From Candidatus Pararuminococcus gallinarum (lineage in GTDB: Bacteria; Bacillota; Clostridia; Oscillospirales; Ruminococcaceae), in assembly GCA_904419775.1 (NCBI GenBank), contig CAJFSX010000008.1:1-38314 (forward strand): a DNA stretch of 38,314 nucleotides, read 5' to 3'. Position 1 is the stretch's first letter, and every line of letters begins with the position of its first letter. Made by a program: the position numbers and the translations under genes. Positions 23,558 to 31,762 of this stretch are shown here, piece by piece. The notes under the pieces were generated by a model, which was not told the DNA's origin, did not search any database, and saw only the letters and a list, made by a program, of their open reading frames with translations.

Positions 23558-25252
23558 ATGGCAAATCTGGTTAAAGAAGCGAATGAACAGCTCAAAGAAG
23601 TGATTATGAAAGCCATGGGGATGGCAGTGGCTGACGGTAAATTTGAGCCGGTGCCCCTGCCCCCCTTTACCATTGAAATCCCCAACGACAAAAGCCACGG
23701 CGACTTTGCCGCCAATGTGGCCATGGTCTGCGCCAAGGCCCTGAAGATGAATCCGCGGCAGATCGCCACCATCCTGATGGAGCGGATGATCTTTGATGGC
23801 ACCTATTTTGAGCGCTGTGAGATGGCTGGGCCTGGTTTCCTCAACTTTTTCCTCTCCAAGGAATGGTTTGCCAGGGTTATCAAGGCCATTGAAGCTGACG
23901 GGGAAAACTATGGACGCTCCCAGGAGGGAGGCAATCAAAAGATAATGGTGGAGTTTGTCTCCGCCAATCCCACCGGCCCCATGCATATGGGCAATGCCCG
24001 GGGCGGCGCCTTGGGGGATTGCCTAGCAGCAGTGCTGGATTGGGCCGGCTATGATGTGACCCGGGAGTTTTATGTCAACGACGCTGGCAATCAGATTGAA
24101 AAGTTTGGAAAATCCTTGGAGGCCCGTTATCTCCAAATCTATCAGGGGGAAGAGGCGGTTCCCTTCCCAGAGGATGGCTACCATGGAGAGGACATTAAGA
24201 TCCGGGCACAGGAGTTTGCCGATATTCATGGGGATGCCTATGTAGACGCAGAGGAAAAGGAGCGCCGTAACGCTTTGGTGGCTTATGCGCTGCCTAAGAA
24301 TATCGAAGGACTCAAAACCGACCTGGAAAAATATCGGATTACCTATGATGTCTGGTTTAGAGAGAGCACCCTCCATGAAAGCGGGGCCATTGACGACATC
24401 GTCAAGACCCTGTCGGAAAAGGGCCTTACCTATGAAAAGGATGGCGCCATTTGGTATAAAGCCACGGCCTATGGCGGGGAGAAGGACGAGGTCCTGATCC
24501 GGGCCAATGGGAACCCCACCTATTTTGCGGCGGATATCGCTTATCATTATAATAAGTTCGCGGTTCGGGGCTTTGATCGGGTGATCAATGTCTGGGGCGC
24601 GGATCACCACGGCCATGTGGCCCGGCTCAAAGGAGCCATGGACGCCATCGGCTTAAACGGCAACCGCCTGGACATTGTATTGATGCAGCTGGTCCGTCTG
24701 ACCCGGGATGGGGAAGTGGTGCGAATGAGCAAACGTACCGGCAAAGCCATTACCCTTACCGATCTTCTGGACGAAGTACCCATTGACGCGGCCCGTTTCC
24801 TCTTTAATATGCGGGAGCCGGGCAGCCAGATGGAGTTTGACCTGGGGCTGGCGGTAGAGCAATCTTCTCAAAACCCGGTTTATTATGTCCAGTATGCCCA
24901 TGCCAGGATCTGTTCCATCCTGAAAAACCTGGCAGCGGAAGGCATCTCCCCCAAGGAAAGACAGCTGGATGACCTGCGCTGCTTTACCCAGCCGGAGGAG
25001 ATTGAACTCATCCGGCACATGGCCATCTATCCTTCGGAAATTTTAGAATCCGCCCGGACCTACGATCCGGCCCGGATTACCCGGTATGTCATTGAGTTGG
25101 CCAACAAATTCCACAAGTTCTACAATGCCTGCCGGGTTAAAGGGGAAGCCGAGGATGTGATGCAGGCCCGCCTGGCCCTGTGCCTGGCGACCCGCACTGT
25201 CATCCGCAATGTGCTGACCATGCTGAAAATCAATGTGCCTGAAACCATGTAA
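23558..25252 (+). CDS. argS: Arginyl-tRNA synthetase
   Basis: 564-residue class I synthetase charging tRNA-Arg. N-terminal Add-1 domain (about 1-110), the HIGH-like motif in FVSANPTGPMHMGNARGG (about 129-146), GADHHGHVARL, the KMSKS-like VVRMSKRTGKAITL (about 389-400), and the DALR anticodon-binding domain at the C-terminus (SSQNPVYYVQYAHARICSIL, then ANKFHKFYNACRV). No T-box leader is present before it, since it starts on the base after the previous stop. Confidence 0.97.
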   Translation: MANLVKEANEQLKEVIMKAMGMAVADGKFEPVPLPPFTIEIPNDKSHGDFAANVAMVCAKALKMNPRQIATILMERMIFDGTYFERCEMAGPGFLNFFLSKEWFARVIKAIEADGENYGRSQEGGNQKIMVEFVSANPTGPMHMGNARGGALGDCLAAVLDWAGYDVTREFYVNDAGNQIEKFGKSLEARYLQIYQGEEAVPFPEDGYHGEDIKIRAQEFADIHGDAYVDAEEKERRNALVAYALPKNIEGLKTDLEKYRITYDVWFRESTLHESGAIDDIVKTLSEKGLTYEKDGAIWYKATAYGGEKDEVLIRANGNPTYFAADIAYHYNKFAVRGFDRVINVWGADHHGHVARLKGAMDAIGLNGNRLDIVLMQLVRLTRDGEVVRMSKRTGKAITLTDLLDEVPIDAARFLFNMREPGSQMEFDLGLAVEQSSQNPVYYVQYAHARICSILKNLAAEGISPKERQLDDLRCFTQPEEIELIRHMAIYPSEILESARTYDPARITRYVIELANKFHKFYNACRVKGEAEDVMQARLALCLATRTVIRNVLTMLKINVPETM

Positions 25253-25262
25253 CCCTTTGCCA

Positions 25263-25305
25263 GCAGACGCTGTAGGGATAGAATCTCCCTTCGCTGCAAA
25301 TTTTT
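25263..25305 (+). terminator. Imperfect terminator after argS
   Basis: GCAG...AGGGA, loop TAGAATC, TCCCT...CTGC (25263-25297), then AAATTTTTAT. The stem has a small bulge and an internal loop. Confidence 0.5.
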
Positions 25306-25362
25306 ATAGGCAGGGAATATGAAATATCGTTCCGGTTTTACCGGGCAGAAAAGGAGAAATCA

Positions 25363-26592
25363 ATGGAAGTACCCTTGCCACCCCGATTATTGGATGGCGC
25401 AACAGCAACCAATTTGTATCAAGCGGGCATGCCCAAGGACGCGTGTCCAGAATTGTGGATTTTGGAACACCCGGATGTGCTTCAAAATCTGCAAAAAGAA
25501 TATATTGCAAACGGCGCTCAGGTCCTTTATGCGCCTACCTTTACCGCCAATCGTGCCATGCTGGCCCGATTTGGCCTTCAGGACAAGGTAGAGGAGATCA
25601 ATGCCAAGTTGGTGGCCCTTACCAAGGGGGCGGCCCAAGGTACAGGTGTGTTGGTGGCTGGAGATATCGCTCCCACCAATCTTTCTGTCGAGCCTTTTGG
25701 AGAGACGCCGTTTTTGGAGCTTGTCAACATTTACAGTGAACAGGCTTTTGCCCTCAAACATGCAGGGGTAGATCTGATCGTCTGTGAAACGATGATTTCC
25801 ATGACAGGGATGCGGGCGGCTGTACTAGGTGCCCGGCAGACAGGGCTTCCGGTGTATGTCACCATGACCATGGACAGCGAGGGGGACACCTTAGATGGCT
25901 CCAATCTGCTGGCCTGTATGGTAACGGCGCAGTCCTTAGGAGTCCAGGCATTTGGCATCAACTGTACAGATGACTACGACCAAATGGCGCAGCAGCTAGA
26001 AAAGTTGTCTCATTATGCCACAGTCCCCCTTATTGTGAAGCCCAATTTGGGAAGGCTCGACGCAGATGGGAACTATGCCACAACGCCTGTGGAAATGGCA
26101 GAGAAGGTGAAAACCCTGCTGGATGCAGGAGCTTCCATCATAGGCGGATGCTGTGGTACGACACCCGCGCATATCGGAGCGCTCCACCGAATGATGGAGG
26201 AATATGACTTTTCCGGCAGAGAACTGCCAAAGCCGGACCCGGAGGACATTATCGCCTGCAATTATGACGAGGTCTTTTTCCTCAGCGAAGATCTGGAGTT
26301 TTCGGAACCACTCTCCTGCGAGGTGGATATGACAGAGGAGATCCTGGAGGCAGAGGATCAGGGCTGGGATGCGGTTCTGGTGGAGGTTCCCACTGCCGAC
26401 GATGCCTATCATTTTGCCCAGAACGCCCACATGACAGATTTGCCTGTAGCTTTTCTTTCTGATAGTGAGGGCGCACTGGAAATGGCGCTGATCTACTATC
26501 CGGGCCGGGCTCTTGTGTGCAGTTCCCAATCCGATCTGGAGCACGAAGTTTTGCAGAAAATTGCGGATGGCTACGGAGCTTTACTTTTTTAG
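25363..26592 (+). CDS. Homocysteine S-methyltransferase with truncated MetH-like pterin domain
   Basis: 409 residues. The first about 285 form a homocysteine S-methyltransferase barrel: LDGATATNLYQAGMP, APTFTANRAML, VAGDIAPTN, and the zinc cysteines in GINCTDD and GGCCGTTPAHI. The remaining about 115 residues (EVDMTEEILEAEDQGWDAVLVEV...LSDSEGALEMALIYYPGRALVCSS) follow the pattern of the start of a MetH pterin-binding domain but stop after about half a barrel and lack its DVN and DSS motifs. No cobalamin domain is encoded after it. Methyl donor unknown (S-methylmethionine or SAM for stand-alone enzymes, a corrinoid protein for MetH-like ones). AAGGAG precedes the ATG. Confidence 0.85.
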   Translation: MEVPLPPRLLDGATATNLYQAGMPKDACPELWILEHPDVLQNLQKEYIANGAQVLYAPTFTANRAMLARFGLQDKVEEINAKLVALTKGAAQGTGVLVAGDIAPTNLSVEPFGETPFLELVNIYSEQAFALKHAGVDLIVCETMISMTGMRAAVLGARQTGLPVYVTMTMDSEGDTLDGSNLLACMVTAQSLGVQAFGINCTDDYDQMAQQLEKLSHYATVPLIVKPNLGRLDADGNYATTPVEMAEKVKTLLDAGASIIGGCCGTTPAHIGALHRMMEEYDFSGRELPKPDPEDIIACNYDEVFFLSEDLEFSEPLSCEVDMTEEILEAEDQGWDAVLVEVPTADDAYHFAQNAHMTDLPVAFLSDSEGALEMALIYYPGRALVCSSQSDLEHEVLQKIADGYGALLF

Positions 26593-26600
26593 AAGATGAC

Positions 26601-26636
26601 AAAAAGGTGGATGGGATTTTTCCCATCCACCTTTTT
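26601..26636. terminator. Bidirectional terminator
   Basis: AAAAAGGTGGATGGG (26601-26615), loop ATTTTT, and the exact complement 26622-26636. It ends the methyltransferase (+) and the flavin reductase (-). Confidence 0.93.
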
Positions 26637-26649
26637 CTGTCTCGAAGGC

Positions 26650-27210
26650 TTACTTAAGGCTTATTCCATCCCGAAAGGCATTGCCCACCTTTTCCCCTAG
26701 CTTTAGATATGCGTTGTTGGCAGGGTCAAAGGTAATTGGCTCCAATTTCTGGGGATCGATATTCCCTTTCTCATTGAGGATGCGTTCATCCGCGCTGACA
26801 TTGACGATCTCCCCAACCAGGCGGCAGGAAGAAGCATCATAACTAATCAGCTTGCATTCCAAGGCCATGGGCAGCTCGTCGATCAAGGGGGCGTCCACCA
26901 ATTGGCTTTTGGTGGTGTGGAATCCCGCTCGGTCCATCTTGTCAGGGACGTCGTTGCCAGATACAATCCCCACATAATCACAAGCCACCACATGAGCAGC
27001 ATCCGCCATGCTGATGGTGAAAGCACCACGAGCCAAAATATTTTTTACTGTTTTGTGCTCGGCGCTCAGGCACATGGTAACCTGATTAGATTCGCTGATG
27101 CCGCCCCAGGCGGCGTTCATAGCGTCAGGAGTTCCATCCTCGCCATAGGTAGCAATGATCAGCACAGGCTGGGGATATAAAAGAGGCTTAGCTCCAAAGT
27201 CTTTTCTCAT
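26650..27210 (-). CDS. Flavin reductase family protein
   Basis: 186-residue FMN-binding split-barrel protein: KPLLYPQPVLIIATYGEDGTPDAMNAAWGGI is the conserved N-terminal strand pair, followed by MCLSAEHKTVKNIL and FTISMADAAHVVACDYVGIVSG, the flavin site. Such proteins reduce free flavin or act as small flavoproteins in anaerobes. AAGGAGG is placed before ATG 27210, and a TATAAT (27255-27260, minus) serves as -10. Physiological partner unknown. Confidence 0.87.
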   Translation of the reverse strand: MRKDFGAKPLLYPQPVLIIATYGEDGTPDAMNAAWGGISESNQVTMCLSAEHKTVKNILARGAFTISMADAAHVVACDYVGIVSGNDVPDKMDRAGFHTTKSQLVDAPLIDELPMALECKLISYDASSCRLVGEIVNVSADERILNEKGNIDPQKLEPITFDPANNAYLKLGEKVGNAFRDGISLK

Positions 27211-27362
27211 ATTTCTTCCTCCTTCAATGAAAATAAAGATGTATCATTGCTTTCATTATAACAAATGGACTTGAAAATTAAATAGTTTTCCATCGGGTTT
27301 TCTGACGATATTGCTGACAGAGAAAAAGTGTGTGAATTTTTTATGAATTTTATACGGAAGCT

Positions 27363-27391
27363 TTGACGGAGAGACAACCTTGTGTTATAAT
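27363..27391 (+). promoter_or_regulatory. Orphan consensus promoter
   Basis: TTGACG (27363-27368), 17 bases, TATAAT (27386-27391), with TG one base before the -10. No gene with a ribosome site follows on the plus strand; a terminator does, at 27481-27528. Confidence 0.78.
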
Positions 27392-27397
27392 CAAGTT

Positions 27398-27528
27398 GTC
27401 ATTAAAGTGAGAGTACTATTGATTTTCCCTCTTTTTAAATATTATTCTTTCCTCCATCCTGAACTTTTTAGTTCGTCTCCAGCAGAAAAATACCGCCGGC
27501 AACTGTCAGCGGTATTTTTCTGCTTTTT
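27398..27528 (+). ncRNA. Candidate small RNA, about 130 nt
   Basis: Bounded by the promoter at 27363-27391 and a 16-bp terminator at 27481-27524. The open frame that crosses it has no ribosome site and runs into the opposite gene. The RNA would have an AT-rich 5' part, an unpaired CTTTCCTCC at 27447-27455 that is complementary to Shine-Dalgarno sequences, a small hairpin GAACTTTTTAGTTC (27461-27474), and the terminator stem. This is the usual build of a Gram-positive base-pairing RNA. No known class was recognised. Confidence 0.5.
27481..27528. terminator. 16-bp terminator, usable both ways
   Basis: AGCAGAAAAATACCGC (27481-27496), a 12-base loop, and its complement (27509-27524), then TTTTAT. 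It ends the putative small RNA (+) and can end the membrane protein gene (-). Confidence 0.88.
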
Positions 27529-27570
27529 ATTTGCGCGGGGAGATAGATTCAACAGAAAGTGGATGCGGCA

Positions 27571-27897
27571 TCAGGTATGGCGCCGGGTAAAGAGTCCCAC
27601 AAGGACGCAGGTAGCCAAGGAAAGAAGGGTATAACCCAGCGACCAAACCCAAAAAGTGGGATTGAAAAAGATAAACATACCTAAAATGAATGAGATAGCA
27701 AAGACGCCGGTGACCATCCAGAGATTTTTGACCAGCAGGACAAGTGCCACGGACAATGCGATGGTGAGCAGGGGGAGCAGGGTGATCACCAGGAAAAAGG
27801 GATTTATAAAGGTGACACCCAGGTAAAGGAACAACTGCATGAGCACAATGGAGCAGGCGCATAGGATCAGCCTGGTTCGCAGGGAAAATTTCATCAT
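27571..27897 (-). CDS. Small membrane protein, unknown function
   Basis: 108 residues, almost wholly hydrophobic, with four predicted membrane segments (about 10-30, 33-56, 60-78 and 82-102) and a basic end LFTRRHT. Two ATG codons in a row at 27897 and 27894 follow a GAGGA site. No family recognised. Monocistronic; it is divergent from the phosphatidyltransferase gene with a 276-base gap between. Confidence 0.7.
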   Translation of the reverse strand: MMKFSLRTRLILCACSIVLMQLFLYLGVTFINPFFLVITLLPLLTIALSVALVLLVKNLWMVTGVFAISFILGMFIFFNPTFWVWSLGYTLLSLATCVLVGLFTRRHT

Positions 27898-28173
27898 AAA
27901 ATCCTCATTTCATCAAATACCGCACAGCGAACAAAGGAAGGAAAACGTAATAAAAAATTAATGGTTATTCCCAAAACACTGTGTTATGATACATGGTAAC
28001 ATGGATGAGAAGGTGCGTCAACAAACAATGTGTGAAGCTTTTTATTGAAAATAAAAGAAATGTATGTTCAGAATAATCCGAGTGTGTTATAATTATTCTG
28101 TTATCGAAGTGCTGGGCTGCTGACAGATGATCCCGCAGTCCATGATGAAATCGCCACAGTTGCGGAGGTATCA

Positions 28174-28740
28174 TTGTTGGATACAAAAAAAATTTGGAAT
28201 ATACCGAATCTGCTTTCGCTGATCAGGATCCTGCTCATCCCGATTTTCGCCTACTGCTATCTCACAGCGGAGACGGCCAAAGAATATTATGTTGCAGCGT
28301 TTATTATCCTTCTTTCAGGCCTGACGGATATGGCAGATGGCATCATTGCCAGACATTTTCATATGATTACCGATTTCGGAAAGATTATTGATCCCATTGC
28401 GGACAAGCTGACCCAGGGAACGGTGGCGATCTGCTTATCCATCCGGATTCCTGCCATGGCAGTGCTTCTTTCCATCTTTATCATTAAAGAATTCCTGATG
28501 ATGATCGGAGGCTTTCGCCTTCTGCGGGATGGGGCGAAAATCGACGGCGCCCGCTGGTTTGGTAAGGTTTCTACGGTGATTTTTTATGTGGTTATGCTCA
28601 TCACTATCGCATTTCCCACACTGGATATGACGGTGACCACTGTGCTGATTTGTATTTCAGCGGCGTTTATGATTTTTTCTTTTGTGATGTATCTGCCCAT
28701 CTATAAGGAACTGAAAAAGACGACGAAAGATAAAAAATAA
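28174..28740 (+). CDS. CDP-alcohol phosphatidyltransferase (PgsA-like)
   Basis: 188-residue membrane enzyme of phospholipid synthesis. It has the full family signature DG-x2-AR-x8-G-x3-D-x3-D in ADGIIARHFHMITDFGKIIDPIADK (about residues 53-77) and about five membrane segments. By size and NIPNLLSLIRILLIPIF start it is most like phosphatidylglycerophosphate synthase, but cardiolipin or other CDP-alcohol activities are possible. Start is TTG, either 28174 or 28177; GGAGG at 28164-28168 favours the second slightly. An extended -10 (TGTTATAAT, 28085-28093) lies upstream. Confidence 0.87.
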   Translation: MLDTKKIWNIPNLLSLIRILLIPIFAYCYLTAETAKEYYVAAFIILLSGLTDMADGIIARHFHMITDFGKIIDPIADKLTQGTVAICLSIRIPAMAVLLSIFIIKEFLMMIGGFRLLRDGAKIDGARWFGKVSTVIFYVVMLITIAFPTLDMTVTTVLICISAAFMIFSFVMYLPIYKELKKTTKDKK

Positions 28741-28771
28741 AAGGACTGGGGATATTTCCCCGGTCCTTTTT
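28741..28771. terminator. Bidirectional terminator
   Basis: AAGGACTGGGG (28741-28751), loop ATATTT, CCCCGGTCCTT (28758-28768), with one T-G pair, between convergent genes. Confidence 0.88.
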
Positions 28772-28773
28772 AG

Positions 28774-29622
28774 CTATTTTTCCAGAAATTCTAACAGACG
28801 GTCAAAACAACGGGAAGCGTCCAGGTAACCTGTGTCATAAAGAGCCTGAAGCTTTTCCTTGTTTTTACTGGTGCTTTTTACAGGAACCGGCGCCTGGGGA
28901 GCGATGACAAAGGCAGATCCCTCGTCTTCCATCTGCCGCAATTTGTCCAGCGTGTGGTTATACATGATGTGCCGGTTTTCTAACGCCTTGACAAAAGCGG
29001 GATATTTACGGTACTTGCGGCGGAGCAGGTTCATGTGCTTCCCCGGCCCCTTCCGGTAACCTCGGTCCCGGGTGAGGACGACCACATGCTTGGTGTTGCC
29101 ATCGGAGATGGATTTGTCAATGGGGATGGAATCGGCGATGCCGCCATCCATCAGCTCCAATCCTTGGTAGTGGACAATGGGGGAGAGGATAGGCAGGGAG
29201 GAGGAAGCGGCCAATGGTGTGCAATCGTAATCCATTTCCTCCTTGGAGAAGAAATGCTCTTTTCCGGTATTGCAGTCGGTGGTGCCGATATAAAAGACGG
29301 TGTCGCTGTTATAGAAGGTATCATAATCCAAGGGAACCAGATGGTGGGGCATATCCTTAAAGATAAAGTCCATGCCAAAGAGGGAACCAGTCTTTATCAG
29401 ACTGCGCAGGCTTAGATATCTTGGGTCACGGATATATCCGATGTTGATCTTATAGTTGCGGCCCCGCTGCCGGCTGACATAGGAGCAGCCGTTGCATGCA
29501 CCGGCGGAAACCCCTACCACATAGGGGAGATAGAGGTCGTGATCCATGAAATAATCCAAAACACCGATGGTGTATAGCCCACGCATGCCACCACCTTCGA
29601 GAATCAGTCCGGTTTTTTCCAT
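28774..29622 (-). CDS. Patatin-like phospholipase
   Basis: 282-residue serine hydrolase: LILEGGGMRGLYTIGVLDYF is the oxyanion glycine loop, VVGVSAGACNG the nucleophile elbow (GxSxG, Ser about residue 42), and ELMDGGIADSIP the catalytic Asp (DGG). It belongs to the compact bacterial YjjU-like group of cytosolic lipid acyl hydrolases. ATG 29622 is set by AAAGGAG; the frame is open upstream over the promoter. Divergent from the PHP gene, whose promoter touches its own. Confidence 0.88.
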   Translation of the reverse strand: MEKTGLILEGGGMRGLYTIGVLDYFMDHDLYLPYVVGVSAGACNGCSYVSRQRGRNYKINIGYIRDPRYLSLRSLIKTGSLFGMDFIFKDMPHHLVPLDYDTFYNSDTVFYIGTTDCNTGKEHFFSKEEMDYDCTPLAASSSLPILSPIVHYQGLELMDGGIADSIPIDKSISDGNTKHVVVLTRDRGYRKGPGKHMNLLRRKYRKYPAFVKALENRHIMYNHTLDKLRQMEDEGSAFVIAPQAPVPVKSTSKNKEKLQALYDTGYLDASRCFDRLLEFLEK

Positions 29623-29656
29623 GAGTTTTGCTCCTTTTTGTGAAATCTTTCCTATT

Positions 29657-29685
29657 ATTATAATGGGTTTGTTCAGCTTTTTCAA
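29657..29685 (-). promoter_or_regulatory. Promoter of the patatin gene
   Basis: On the minus strand TTGAAA (29680-29685), 17 bases, TATAAT (29657-29662). Its -35 directly abuts the -35 of the divergent PHP promoter. Confidence 0.75.
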
Positions 29686-29713
29686 TTGACCGAAAATTCC
29701 GGCTGGGTATAAT
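29686..29713 (+). promoter_or_regulatory. Promoter of the PHP-domain gene
   Basis: TTGACC (29686-29691), 16 bases, TATAAT (29708-29713), about 28 bases before the start codon. Confidence 0.72.
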
Positions 29714-29740
29714 AGAAAAAGAAAGGGGAGAAATAGCGCA

Positions 29741-30613
29741 ATGGACAAGCAATCCTATGTGGACCTGCACATCCACTCTACCTGTTCCGATGGAACTATG
29801 ACCCCAGAGGAAATATGTCAGAGAGCGGCGAAACGGGGTGTGTCGCTAATTTCCATCTGTGACCATAACTGCATCGATGCTCTGCCTCGTCTGGCTGCCG
29901 CGGCGGAAAAACAAGGGCTTTGCTGGATCAAAGGGGTGGAACTGGATTGTGCCTTCGAAAACCGCGTATACCATATTCTCGCCTATGGATTTGACGAGAA
30001 GGATGCCGTTTTTGCCAGCCTTGTCAGGGAAAACCGGCGGAAGCTGGATCGGATGAGCATCGATCTTCTGGAGAAGATGGAGGCAGATGATAGCCGGGTA
30101 TCCATGGCGGACTTTCTTGCCTATGAAAACGATCCGGCCCGGGGTGGATGGCCTGCCCTCAACTATTTTCTCGACCGTGGCATTGCCAGAGATTTTGATG
30201 GAGTCATGCTTTTATATGGAAAGTACAAATGCAGCTATGCAAAAGCTGGCTTTGTCAGTGTGGAAGAAGCCTGCCGAGCCATCCATCAGGCCGGTGGATT
30301 TGCGGTATTGGCTCATCCAGGATATTCCATCAAGGGAGATCGGGGACAGTATGTAGCCCAAATCAGGCGGTTATTTACCTGCGATTTGGATGGAATTGAA
30401 TGTATATATCCATTGCATACCTCCTGGCAGACCCAGGATGCCTCAGACTTTTGCCGGCAAAGGGAACTTCTAATGACCAGCGGCAGCGACTGCCACGGTG
30501 AATTTCAGAAGACTTATGCAGGGGGAATCTTGGACATCGGTGTCAACAAAACACAGCTGGCACAGCTTCATTTGGGGGATATTTCTATAGAAGGCGAGTT
30601 CACCGAAGAATAA
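29741..30613 (+). CDS. PHP-domain phosphoesterase (YciV/RNase AM-like)
   Basis: 290-residue metal-dependent phosphoesterase. PHP motifs in order: DLHIHSTCSDGT (residue 8), ICDHNCIDAL (about 38), GVELDC (about 67), VLAHPGYS (about 191), GSDCHGEF (about 247). Layout and length match the group containing 3',5'-nucleotide bisphosphate phosphatase and RNase AM, which clear pAp and trim 5' ends of RNA. The exact substrate is not shown by sequence. RBS AAAGGGGAG precedes ATG 29741. Confidence 0.87.
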   Translation: MDKQSYVDLHIHSTCSDGTMTPEEICQRAAKRGVSLISICDHNCIDALPRLAAAAEKQGLCWIKGVELDCAFENRVYHILAYGFDEKDAVFASLVRENRRKLDRMSIDLLEKMEADDSRVSMADFLAYENDPARGGWPALNYFLDRGIARDFDGVMLLYGKYKCSYAKAGFVSVEEACRAIHQAGGFAVLAHPGYSIKGDRGQYVAQIRRLFTCDLDGIECIYPLHTSWQTQDASDFCRQRELLMTSGSDCHGEFQKTYAGGILDIGVNKTQLAQLHLGDISIEGEFTEE

Positions 30614-30616
30614 AAG

Positions 30617-30650
30617 AACCGGCAGCCGGTATCTTCCGGCTGCCGGTTTT
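30617..30650. terminator. Strong GC-rich terminator
   Basis: AACCGGCAGCCGG (30617-30629), short loop, CCGGCTGCCGGTT (30636-30648), then TT; between convergent genes. Confidence 0.85.
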
Positions 30651-30681
30651 GTATGTATTAAAACAATAGAAAACTCCGCTG

Positions 30682-31665
30682 CTAGTTTTGGTCATAGTCG
30701 CTTTGTTCAAAATAAGAGGGATATCCAATATCCGCGGTGGGATGTTCCCGGCACAGATACCGCTTGATGTCAAAACAAAGATCGCACCGGTTGACATAGG
30801 TGGAACGGGAAGGCTCAAATCCCAGCTCTTGCGCATACTGATAGAGACCTTTCATCCCGCCCTCATAGGCGGCGGTAAGCGCAGGATATTTTTCTGGGGA
30901 AATGGGGGCATCCAGATCCTCCATGTCAATGACAAAGCCAGTGCAGATAGGTGGAATATAATGACCGTATAAATCCAGATGGCAATGGCCGGTGGAGACA
31001 AGAGGGGTGCAGGGGGAAATAGCGCCCACAAGCTGGTCAAAAGGATGCAGTTCGTAGGCGTCCCGGCACAGAGAGATGGCACGTCCATTGCAGTTGAGCC
31101 CATAGGAGCGGGTGGCATCCACCTTATAATTGCCGCCGAAAAAGGCGTCGTATTCCTCAATGCGATGGGGAACGCTGGTATCCAGCATGCTCAGATCACT
31201 GCCGAAATTCCCAGGCCAAACAAAGGTTTCCATCCCCACTTTGCGGCAGAGGGAGATAAGGCTTTTTTGTTTTTGATAGGGGACGTATTCATTGTGAAAT
31301 GGATCCACCGAAATGAGCAGACACCCTACCCCAACGGACAAAAGCTTCCGAAGCAGCTGTAGGGTTTTCTCTTCCTTGATGTTCCAGCTGCCGTTGGTTT
31401 CGATGTATTCAATATGAATGCCATATTCCCTGGCAAGTGTGCAGACGGCTAAAAGCTGATCCTGTTTTAAGAAGGGTTCGCCCCCTCCGATATGGCAGCT
31501 ACGGACATGGTGATCTACCATAAAGCGGAAGACCTTATGAGCCATATCGTCACTCATGTAATCACCGGGCCAGCTGGGAGAGGAACTATAACAGCAGTGA
31601 CGGCACTTTGCGCTGCACTTGTAATTGATAATGACCCCCATGCTGTGGATGGGACCGATCTTCAT
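30682..31665 (-). CDS. Radical SAM protein with extra C-terminal cysteines
   Basis: 327 residues. The SAM-cluster motif CSAKCRHC (Cys-x3-Cys-x2-Cys, about residue 17) is followed by HIGGGEPFL, as in radical SAM enzymes. The second half has many cysteines: NCNGRAISLC, SPCTPLVSTGHCHLD, PPICTG and NRCDLCFDIKRYLC, arranged like an auxiliary (SPASM/twitch-type) cluster region. Such proteins modify peptides or mature enzymes; no small precursor peptide gene is evident beside it. Start is either ATG 31665 or 31677; both have a GGAG-like site close by. Single gene between two terminators. Confidence 0.85.
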   Translation of the reverse strand: MKIGPIHSMGVIINYKCSAKCRHCCYSSSPSWPGDYMSDDMAHKVFRFMVDHHVRSCHIGGGEPFLKQDQLLAVCTLAREYGIHIEYIETNGSWNIKEEKTLQLLRKLLSVGVGCLLISVDPFHNEYVPYQKQKSLISLCRKVGMETFVWPGNFGSDLSMLDTSVPHRIEEYDAFFGGNYKVDATRSYGLNCNGRAISLCRDAYELHPFDQLVGAISPCTPLVSTGHCHLDLYGHYIPPICTGFVIDMEDLDAPISPEKYPALTAAYEGGMKGLYQYAQELGFEPSRSTYVNRCDLCFDIKRYLCREHPTADIGYPSYFEQSDYDQN

Positions 31666-31717
31666 TGTCTCCACCATCCTTTCAAGGTTTGTTTGCAAAT
31701 TAGTATTATCATACAAC

Positions 31718-31749
31718 AAAAAGGACGTGTTGTAAAACACGTCCTTTTT
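31718..31749. terminator. Terminator after ribokinase
   Basis: AAAAAGGACGTGTT (31718-31731), GTAA, AACACGTCCTTTTT (31736-31749): a perfect 14-bp stem with T-runs in both directions, 14 bases after the rbsK stop on the minus strand. Confidence 0.92.
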
Positions 31750-31762
31750 ATATCAGGTGGGG

